A DNA stretch of 64,000 nucleotides from Sphingomonas lutea (GTDB taxonomy: Bacteria > Pseudomonadota > Alphaproteobacteria > Sphingomonadales > Sphingomonadaceae), in NCBI RefSeq assembly GCF_014396785.1, contig NZ_CP060718.1, positions 1,570,501-1,634,500 of the forward strand, read 5' to 3'. Below the pieces are notes generated by a model. That model was not told where the DNA came from. It did not search any database and worked only from the letters and a program-made list of their open reading frames with translations. Shown piece by piece: positions 56,172-64,000 of the stretch; the stretch's first letter is position 1, and every line of letters begins with the position of its first letter. The position numbers and the translations under genes are program-made.

Positions 56172-57653
56172 GTGAACGGCGGATTCTGTAACCGTTCAGT
56201 TTCACTCACTATCTTGGCCTATGTGACATTCCGTAAAACCCTTCTCGCGCTCAGCGCGCTTACCGTCCCCGCCGCGGCCGCCGCGCAATATGGCATGCCG
56301 TGGCCGGCTCCCCCGCCGCCACCCATGCCCATGCCGATTCCGCGAGCTCCGGTCGCCGAGCCGTGGCAGGTTCGGCCGCAGCCGTTCCCGCAGCAGCAGC
56401 AGCAGCGGCGCGCCCAGCCGCGCGGCGACGCCAGCCGAGCGCCCGCGCTCGAGCCGATCGATCTGCCCCCGGCGATCGAGCAAGGCGTCGACATGATCTA
56501 TATCGACGAGGAGCTCGTCCCCCGTGCCGCGCTCGACAAGGGGATGCTCCACGACATCTCGATGGACGAATGGAGCGGTGCGCCGGTCGACATGTTCGTC
56601 CCGGTCAACCCCATCTACACCGATTTGCGCCGCGGCCTCGTCCGCTACCAGCAGCGCTGGGCCGATCTGCCGCAAATCGCGATCCCTGCTGGGCCGTCGC
56701 TCAAGGCGGGCGCGACGGGTGAGCGCGTGTCCCTGCTTCGGCAACGGCTCGGGCTCGCACCTGGCGGCAACTTCGACGCCGCGCTGGCCGCGCAGGTGAA
56801 GGAATTCCAGCAGGTCCATGGGCTCAAGGCCGACGGCGTCGCCGGTGCCGGCACCATCGACGCGCTCAACCGGGGCGCGCGCTATTACGAGCAACTCGTG
56901 ATGATCAACATGGAGCGCGCCAAGCGCCTCCCCGCCCCGCAAGAGCAGAGCAAATATGCCGTGGTCGATTCCGGCGGCGCCCGGCTGCTGATGTATGAGA
57001 ATGGCCGCGTCGTCGACAGCATGAAGGTGATTGTCGGCGCCAAGGCGACCGCGACGCCGATGATGGCCGCCTACATCCGCTTCGCCAGCGTCAATCCCTA
57101 TTGGAACGTGCCACCCGAACTGGTCACTAATCTGATCGGCCCGCGCGTCGTGGCGCAGGGCGTCAGTTACCTCACCGACCGCGAATATCAGGTGCTATCC
57201 GACTGGAGCGAAAATCCACGCGTTCTCGACCCGCACACCATCGATTGGAACGCGGTCGTGGCCGGGCGTCAGGAAGTGCGCCTGCGCCGCCTGCCCAGCC
57301 CCGCCAATTCGATGGGCATGGTGAAGTATATGCTGCCCAACTATTTCGGCATCTACCTCCACGACACCCCGGAAAAGAGCCATTTCGCCAAGGGCGACCA
57401 GTGGATCAGCAACGGTTGCGTCCGGCTGGAGGACGCCCAGCGCTTCGGCCGCTGGCTGTTCGGGTCGATGCCCAAGGGTAGCAACCCGAAGGTCGAGGAG
57501 GATATCCACCTGCCGCAGCCGGTGCCTGTGTACATGACCTATCTGACCGCCGCGGCGACGCCCAACGGCATCCAGTTCCGCGCCGACCCTTACGGCAAGG
57601 ACGCGCACCTGATGGAGCGGTTCGGATCGAGGATGGTCGCGGGCCGCCGCTAG
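56172..57653 (+). CDS. L,D-transpeptidase with peptidoglycan-binding domain (YcbB-like)
   Basis: This exported protein of about 490 residues cross-links peptidoglycan. A signal peptide (TLLALSALTVPAAAAAQ) and a Pro/Gln-rich linker come first. A peptidoglycan-binding domain follows (LKAGATGERVSLLRQRLGL, LKADGVAGAGTIDALN). The YkuD domain has its catalytic motif HDTPEKSHFAKG then SNGCVRLED with the nucleophile Cys. GTG starts at 56172 and 56223 are both possible; the second gives a compact signal peptide. Neither has a strong Shine-Dalgarno. Confidence 0.9.
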   Translation: MNGGFCNRSVSLTILAYVTFRKTLLALSALTVPAAAAAQYGMPWPAPPPPPMPMPIPRAPVAEPWQVRPQPFPQQQQQRRAQPRGDASRAPALEPIDLPPAIEQGVDMIYIDEELVPRAALDKGMLHDISMDEWSGAPVDMFVPVNPIYTDLRRGLVRYQQRWADLPQIAIPAGPSLKAGATGERVSLLRQRLGLAPGGNFDAALAAQVKEFQQVHGLKADGVAGAGTIDALNRGARYYEQLVMINMERAKRLPAPQEQSKYAVVDSGGARLLMYENGRVVDSMKVIVGAKATATPMMAAYIRFASVNPYWNVPPELVTNLIGPRVVAQGVSYLTDREYQVLSDWSENPRVLDPHTIDWNAVVAGRQEVRLRRLPSPANSMGMVKYMLPNYFGIYLHDTPEKSHFAKGDQWISNGCVRLEDAQRFGRWLFGSMPKGSNPKVEEDIHLPQPVPVYMTYLTAAATPNGIQFRADPYGKDAHLMERFGSRMVAGRR

Positions 57654-58159
57654 GTGCCGTAGGCGACCTGGTAGGCAGGCCCTGCGTTTTGCATCATGTG
57701 AACTGCGGCGGGAATCGCCAGCGCCAGCCAGATGCTGCGCTCGCGCCATACCAGATAGAGCATCGACATGATGAGAAAGGGCCACCACACGACCAGGCCC
57801 CAGGCCGACGCCTCGAGCGAGTGCGCCAGGCCCCACCCCGCCGCGCTAACGAATACCGTCAACGTCGGGGACAGAAACAACCGAAGGACGGTCACGATTG
57901 CGGCGAGGATCAGGGTTTCGACCACTGGCGCGAACACCGCCAGGGCGAGGAAGCCGACGTGACCCTTGATCGGAAATTCAGGCAGGTCGAGCTGCGGCGC
58001 GACGGATGACACGAGATAGGCAAGGCCGAGGCTCGGCACGATGCACAGCAGCCACGCGACCGGAACGACAAGCCAGGCTCGACCCGGCTCGCGCAGGAGT
58101 TTCGGGAAAAAGCTGAGCGGACCCTCCCGGAAGGGGGCCGCTGTGACGGCCTGGCTCAC
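57650..58159 (-). CDS. CPBP-like intramembrane protease homologue, uncertain
   Basis: This 169-residue membrane protein has about five helices. FAPVVETLILAAIV and GWGLAHSLEA fall where CPBP (CaaX protease/bacteriocin-processing) family members have their Glu and His motifs. The canonical EExxxR is reduced to a single Glu followed by Thr, so activity is doubtful. The gene converges on the L,D-transpeptidase by a 4-base overlap and lies 13 bases after clpX. Confidence 0.5.
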   Translation of the reverse strand: MSQAVTAAPFREGPLSFFPKLLREPGRAWLVVPVAWLLCIVPSLGLAYLVSSVAPQLDLPEFPIKGHVGFLALAVFAPVVETLILAAIVTVLRLFLSPTLTVFVSAAGWGLAHSLEASAWGLVVWWPFLIMSMLYLVWRERSIWLALAIPAAVHMMQNAGPAYQVAYGT

Positions 58160-58172
58160 CTAGCCGTCGTGA

Positions 58173-59441
<1,269 letters not shown>

Positions 59442-59577
59442 TACCGTCCTTGTATCGCGACCGCACGCGGCCGTCCTCTCAGGGCCATGCTAGCCCTCTT
59501 TATGGCACAATCAACTCTGCCGGAGTGTTAACGTTGCCGCGCCCGGAATTGCTCTTTCGTTTCAAGAATATGGTCGG

Positions 59578-59608
59578 GGTCGGCGCACCCCGCAAGAGCC
59601 CGCCGACC
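59578..59608 (-). terminator. Hairpin after the hydrolase gene
   Basis: GGTCGGCG (59578-59585) and CGCCGACC (59601-59608) form a perfect 8-bp stem just beyond the stop of the minus-strand hydrolase. No U tract follows it closely, so a Rho-independent role is only possible. Apart from this, the gap 59442-59610 shows nothing I can assign. Confidence 0.4.
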
Positions 59609-59610
59609 AA

Positions 59611-60441
59611 TCACGGGATGGCCGCCAGCGCGTCCTGCATGGCCTCCTGGAATTCGGACTTCGCGTAAATGTCGTTGTGACCGGCGCCCCGGATGGTGCG
59701 ATCGAAGACGAGGTTCCGCACCCGTTTGCGCAGCGCGTCGGTACGCGCCGGCTGAATAATCGTGTCGTGCTGCGCGCCGATGATGGCGATTGGCACGCTC
59801 GTTCGCTCTGCCGCAGCGGCGGCGTCGATCTCATGCGCGAAAAAGGGGCCGATCGGGATCCACGGATACAAGGATTGCGCCGATGCTTTCAGCGAATCGA
59901 AGGGCGTGACGAGGATCGCCCCGGCCACGGGCCGCTGGGTCGCGAGATGTGCAGCGATGCCACTGCCAATGCTGAACCCGACCAGGATGGTGCGATCGGG
60001 GCGAATGGCGTCGACGGCATGATCGTAGAGTCGAGGCGCGTCGGCGAGAAGCGCCGACGACGACGGGGATCCCGTGGAGGGAGCATAACCGCGGTAGTGG
60101 AATGTCACGACGTGCGCGCCGGGATACAGGTCGTGTAGATAAGTCCCGACGTCCTGCGCGTTCCACGCATTGCCGCCGAAGCCGAGGATCAGTGTCGTGT
60201 CCTGGCTTGCCCTGGGAGGCGGGAAATGGACGCCGTTCAGCGTCACGCCCTTGTCGACCTTCAGCGACAGCGTCTTTGCGCCGGTGGGCAAGCGTCCGGC
60301 CTTGGGGACGGCATGCGTCGGGAAGATGAGGTGGGACTGAAATTCGAACATGGCGAGGAGCAGCGCGGCGCCCACGGCTGCCGCCGCGAGCCAAAGCCCG
60401 AGCTTAGCCGGCGAAGGCCGCCTCGATCGCGGGTGTGACAC
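59611..60441 (-). CDS. Alpha/beta hydrolase, membrane-anchored
   Basis: This is a 276-residue protein with an N-terminal transmembrane helix (LGLWLAAAAVGAALLLAMF) and an alpha/beta-hydrolase domain. The nucleophile elbow GFSIGSG is intact. IGAQHDTIIQP carries the acid, and GAGHNDIY the catalytic His. Family relatives include BEM46/YqkD-like hydrolases. The substrate is unknown. It overlaps the response regulator gene by 38 bases on the same strand. Confidence 0.82.
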   Translation of the reverse strand: MSHPRSRRPSPAKLGLWLAAAAVGAALLLAMFEFQSHLIFPTHAVPKAGRLPTGAKTLSLKVDKGVTLNGVHFPPPRASQDTTLILGFGGNAWNAQDVGTYLHDLYPGAHVVTFHYRGYAPSTGSPSSSALLADAPRLYDHAVDAIRPDRTILVGFSIGSGIAAHLATQRPVAGAILVTPFDSLKASAQSLYPWIPIGPFFAHEIDAAAAAERTSVPIAIIGAQHDTIIQPARTDALRKRVRNLVFDRTIRGAGHNDIYAKSEFQEAMQDALAAIP

Positions 60442-60760
60442 GGTCGACCGTATAGGGCTTTTCGATCACCGGCGCGTCGTTGAACTCGGGCGGCGGGGGG
60501 TCGACGTGGCCGCCAGTGGCGATCACGAAGGGGACTTTACGCGCCCGCAGCGCGCTGGCGACCGGCCAGACGTTCTCGCCCTTAAGGTTGACGTCGAGGA
60601 TGGCGAGATCGAATCCGCCCTTCTCGACCTCTTCCAGTGCGCATTGCACCGTGTCGCAAGACCCACTGATGGTGTGCCCAAGGGAATCGAGAAAATCCTC
60701 GAGCATCATCGCAATCAATGGCTCGTCCTCGACGATGAGGATGGAACGCCCCGCACTCAT
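60404..60760 (-). CDS. Single-domain response regulator
   Basis: This 118-residue receiver domain has no output domain. The acidic pair at 11-13 (VEDEP), the phosphorylated Asp56 in LAILDVNLKG and the Lys in VIEKPYT are in place. Such stand-alone receivers act as phosphate sinks or adaptors. It follows cckA by about 40 bases on the same strand, so a link to the CckA phosphorelay is plausible but unproven. It does not resemble CpdR closely. Confidence 0.85.
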   Translation of the reverse strand: MSAGRSILIVEDEPLIAMMLEDFLDSLGHTISGSCDTVQCALEEVEKGGFDLAILDVNLKGENVWPVASALRARKVPFVIATGGHVDPPPPEFNDAPVIEKPYTVDRVTPAIEAAFAG

Positions 60761-60799
60761 TGATGCGCAGATAGTGGCGCGAACCCCAAGTGGAAAGGC

Positions 60800-63170
60800 T
60801 TATTTCGCACGCATCTCCCGCTTGGCCGCTTCGGCCAGATCCTGGACTGAAAACGGCTTGGGCAAGAAGCTGACATTGTCGACGTCGATCGAGTTGCGCA
60901 GCTGCTCCTCGGCATAGCCCGACATGAAAAGGACCCTTAGCTCAGGCCGGCTCTTCCGCGCCTCCCCGACCATTGTCGGGCCATCCATCCCGGGCATCAC
61001 GACGTCGCTGATGAGAAGGTCAATCTCCTCGCCGCGATTAAGAATTTCCAGCGCGTCCTCACCATTGTCGGCGGTGATTACCTGATAACCGTGGCGGGTC
61101 AGCGCGCGTTCGGCGACGGCGCGAACCATCGGCTCGTCCTCGACCAGCAGGATCGTGCCGCTGCCCCACAATTCGCTCTCCTTGGGCTTGGCGGTGGCCT
61201 TGGACTTGGCCGCAGGAGCTTCTTCGCGATGGACCGGCAGATAGATGACGAAGCGCGTCCCCTCGCCGACCTTGGAATCGGCGAAGATGAAGCCCCCGAT
61301 TGCTTGACGATGCCGTAAACAGTCGACAGCCCCAGCCCGGTCCCCTTCCCCACCTCCTTGGTCGTGAAGAAGGGCTCGAAAATCTTGCCGAGCACGCTCG
61401 CGGGGATACCCGAACCCGTGTCAGTGACCGAAAGAGCGCTGTAATCTGCGATGGGAAGGATGTCGGAACCAAGCTCGGCGACCTGGTCGGCCTTTACCGA
61501 ATAGGTCTGGATCGTGAGCACGCCCGCGCCCTTGGAGGCGATTGCGTCGCGGGCGTTGACTGCAAGGTTGATGATAACCTGCTCCAGCTGGCCCGGGTCG
61601 GCGCGCACCGACCCCAGGTTGCGGCCATGCTTGACGACCAGCTCGACCGTTTCGCCGAGCAGGCGCTTTAGGAGATGTGATACCTCGGATACCACATCGG
61701 GCAGCTGAAGCACTTGCGGGCGCAGCGTCTGTTGGCGCGAGAAAGCGAGCAACTGCCGCGTCAACCCGGCGGCGCGATTGGAATTCGACTTGATCTGCTG
61801 AATGTCGTCATAGTCGCTGTCGCCCGGCGTATGGCGCATCAGCATCAGGTCGCAGTGACCAATGATCGCGGTCAGGATGTTGTTGAAATCGTGCGCCACG
61901 CCGCCCGCAAGCTGCCCGACCACCTGCATCTTGGTCGCCTGCGCCACCTGCCGCTTTAGCTTGGCTTCCTCGCTATTGTCCTTGAGCAGCAGCAGAACCG
62001 CGGCATCGCCCAGCCCGCGCAAGCCCGCGATGGTCAGCGCGACAGGGTCTGACGATTGTCGCGACAGCCGTACCGCAAGGTCGCCCGACATCGCGGGACC
62101 GCGCGCATTGCGCCGCACGGCATCTGCGACCGGCCCTTTGTCTTCCTTGACCACCAGGTCGCCGGGATAAATGGGGAGTGCCGCGCCCTTGATCCCCGCC
62201 GCATTGCGGAATGCCTGGTTCATCGTCAGGAAGCGCCCGTCGCGGTCGACCAGGGCCAAGCCGATGGGCAGGACATCTAACAGGGTCTGCAGGTTGGCCG
62301 ATGCACCGGAAGGACTGTCGGCGCTGTCGAACAGAAGCAACGTTCCCGGCCCCTTCTCGCGATCAGGGTCGATCGGCAAGTGCGCAAATCGCAGCGGTCG
62401 CGCCGATTCGCCCTCGGCGACGAGGCGCATTCGCTGGCCTTCATCAGCCTGGACGATGTCCGTGATCATCAGCGGTCCACCGCCCCGTCCATTGGGAAGG
62501 GCGCGGTCGATGAAGGCGCGATTCGCCGCAAGAACGACGCCGCCGCCATCGATCACGGCAGCCATGACGCCATTGGCAGACAGTCGTTCGCCTGAATCCC
62601 CCTCGACCCTTCGCGCAGCGACCGTGAGCGCATCTGGGCTTGTCGGCGCCGGGAACCGCCACAGAAGCAAATCCTCATGCGCACCAATCCGCTCGACCTC
62701 CACCGCGCACGTCCCCGCGTCGGTCGCCGCGCCGGCCACGCACCCGGCGCCATCTCGCCAGGCAAGCTCCCGAGCCATCGCCAGTGCTTCGCGCCCTTCT
62801 GCGCCGGACGCGAGGTCCAGCGGTGAACGCGGTGGGCCGAAGCGCTCGCGATACGCCGGGTTGGCGATCAGGAGCGATCCTTCCGCGGTCGTGAGCGCGA
62901 CCGGTTCCCCCGTCAGCCCGATGACTGTCCCGAGCGCCGCATAATCCGGTCCAAGGCTGATCGGCGCTTGAATCTCTGTCCGCGCCGGACGCCGCATGGC
63001 GATCACGCCAGCGCCAGCAAGTCCGGCGATCGCCAGAACCATCGCTGGCACCACAAGTCCCATCAGCAGGGCCCCAGCGCCACCGAAAGGCCTGCCGCGC
63101 CGACGATGGCGGGCATCAGCCAGCCGGTGAGCGGGCGCGAATCGATTCTGGGAAGATCCTGGTGAAGCAT
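60800..63170 (-). CDS. cckA: CckA-type hybrid histidine kinase, interrupted by one certain and one likely 1-nt frameshift
   Basis: This membrane hybrid kinase is the top of the CckA-ChpT-CtrA relay controlling the cell cycle. PAS-like domains precede the H-box QLAGGVAHDFNNILTAIIGH. The ATPase has NLAVNARDAI and GTGLGLSTVYGIVKQSG. At 61293-61297 one G is missing; restoring it gives SGGFIFADSK and joins the receiver domain (phospho-Asp in LLISDVVMPGMDG). A second loss at 63072-63075 separates MLHQDLPRIDSRPLTGW and a hydrophobic helix from the rest. Corrected length is about 790 residues, or 754 if translation begins at the ATG at 63063. Confidence 0.85.
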
Positions 63171-63222
63171 CTCGCGGGAACGCTTACTAACGCGAGTTGC
63201 GACGTCTGTCAGACGAAAGACG

Positions 63223-63705
63223 TCAGCCGTGCTGGCGCAGAAGCCGCTGCTGGTCGCGCTTCCAATCGCGTTGCTTGATCGTCTCGCGCTTGTCGTGGAC
63301 CTTCTTGCCACGCGCCAGTGCGATCTCGACCTTGGCCCGGCCCGTGGCGTTGAAGTAGATCGACAGCGGGACCAGCGTCAGCCCTTGGCGGGTGATGGCG
63401 CCGTGCAGCTTGGAAATCTCGCGCGCCTTCAGGAGCAGTTTGCGCTTGCGCCGCGGCTCATGGTTCAGCCGGTTACCATGGCTATATTCGGGAATGTGGC
63501 TGTTGATCAGCCACACCTCCTCGGCATCGATCGTGGCGTAGCTCTCGGCGATCGACCCCTCGCCCTGGCGCAGCGCCTTGACCTCGGTCCCCGCTAGCTG
63601 GATCCCCGCTTCGAAACGCTCCTCGACAAAGTAATCGAAGCGCGCGCGCCGGTTCTCGGCAACCACCTTGGCTTTGTCGAACGGGGCTGGGAGATCGCGG
63701 GCCAT
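63223..63705 (-). CDS. smpB: SsrA-binding protein SmpB
   Basis: This 160-residue protein delivers tmRNA to stalled ribosomes. The core motifs [32 protein letters not shown] ([15 protein letters not shown]) and [19 protein letters not shown] are all intact. The basic C-terminal tail ([19 protein letters not shown]) enters the ribosome mRNA channel. It lies 9 bases after dapA on the same strand, an order common in alphaproteobacteria. Confidence 0.97.
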   Translation of the reverse strand: MARDLPAPFDKAKVVAENRRARFDYFVEERFEAGIQLAGTEVKALRQGEGSIAESYATIDAEEVWLINSHIPEYSHGNRLNHEPRRKRKLLLKAREISKLHGAITRQGLTLVPLSIYFNATGRAKVEIALARGKKVHDKRETIKQRDWKRDQQRLLRQHG

Positions 63706-63714
63706 GACGAAGGG

Positions 63715-64000
63715 TCAAACGAGACCAGCGTGATCCAGTGCCGCGTCGACCGCGCGTTTCGACGCATCCGACGGCGGAGTCATCGGCAGGCGCAGCTCCG
63801 TCGGGAAGTCGGGGCGGAGGCGGTTGAGGGCATATTTGGCCGGCCCGGGCGAGGCGTCGGTGAACAGCGCCGCATGGAGCGGGAAAAGCCGGTCCTGAAG
63901 TTCGAGAGCCTCCTCCCAGCGCCCTTCGCGCGTGGCGCGCTGGAAGTCGGCGCACAGCCTCGGCGCGACGTTGGCGGTGACGGAGATGCACCCCACCCCG
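63715..64000 (-). CDS. dapA: 4-hydroxy-tetrahydrodipicolinate synthase, C-terminal part
   Basis: The last 95 residues of the enzyme are visible; the 5' end is beyond the window. GVGCISVTANVAPRLCADF and PLHAALFTDASPGPAKYAL are DapA motifs. The enzyme condenses pyruvate with aspartate semialdehyde in lysine and meso-diaminopimelate synthesis. The catalytic lysine lies outside the window. Confidence 0.92.
   Translation of the reverse strand, partial: GVGCISVTANVAPRLCADFQRATREGRWEEALELQDRLFPLHAALFTDASPGPAKYALNRLRPDFPTELRLPMTPPSDASKRAVDAALDHAGLV

Overview
The window is a high-GC chromosomal segment from an alphaproteobacterium, most likely of the family Sphingomonadaceae. The basis is gene order and protein style: rpsB-tsf followed by pyrH-frr-uppS-cdsA-dxr-rseP-bamA-skp-fabZ, a short-type prolyl-tRNA synthetase, elongator tRNA-Met of the alphaproteobacterial type, a CckA-type hybrid kinase, a LexA box of the GAAC-N7-GAAC kind, WGxxGxxG-tailed secreted proteins, and many ATGA stop/start overlaps. 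No prophage, insertion sequence or CRISPR array was seen. Most of the window is core chromosome.

Layout. 1-1.9 kb: end of a DUF2207 membrane protein, a GNAT acetyltransferase, rpmE and a DUF6580 membrane protein. 1.9-4.0 kb: a cobalamin riboswitch and a BtuB-like TonB receptor. 4.0-12.7 kb: a minus-strand envelope/lipid/translation operon (pyrH to fabZ) whose first six genes are chained by 4-nt overlaps. 12.8-14.8 kb: a TIR-membrane-TPR protein on the opposite strand, splitting tsf from pyrH. 14.8-16.6 kb: rpsB-tsf. 16.7-17.1 kb: a LexA-box promoter and a 73-residue membrane protein. 17.0-23.6 kb: pssA-psd, icd, an FAD monooxygenase, a DUF2945 protein, a Kef-type antiporter and a GFA protein. 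23.6-29.3 kb: alaS, a BNR-repeat protein, mtgA and a membrane hemerythrin. 29.3-37.0 kb: proS-lolC/E-lolD-LprI-like-dnaE. 37.1-37.3 kb: a candidate structured RNA with a strong terminator. 37.3-42.7 kb: mostly secreted proteins (two WGxxGxxG proteins, methyltransferase, DsrE, vanadium haloperoxidase/PAP2-like, Tyr/Gly-rich protein) plus a cystathionine beta-lyase. 42.8-47.7 kb: tRNA-Met, DUF3775, a 2'-5' RNA ligase-like protein, a PRC-barrel membrane protein, kup and ald. 47.7-51.7 kb: a cytochrome c maturation operon ccmC-D-E with a shortened ccmF, and a leucine dehydrogenase-like gene. 51.8-56.1 kb: tRNA-His, HIT protein, Crp/Fnr regulator, tRNA-Val, HU and lon. 56.2-64 kb: L,D-transpeptidase, clpX, hydrolase, single-domain response regulator, cckA, smpB and the end of dapA.

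Sequence quality matters. alaS (twice), lon, cckA (once certain, once likely) and the PRC-barrel gene are each broken by loss of one base in a run of G or C. Restoring that base rebuilds the conserved protein every time (for example the Lon Walker A motif). The simplest reading is systematic homopolymer error in the assembly, so these genes are listed as CDS with the breaks noted.

The most interesting unexplained items are the candidate RNA at about 37.14-37.28 kb, the LexA-box small membrane protein at 16.88 kb, the ccmF that lacks the heme-handling WWD region, the BtuB-like receptor with no visible signal peptide beneath its riboswitch, and the TIR-TPR protein inserted in the core translation locus.
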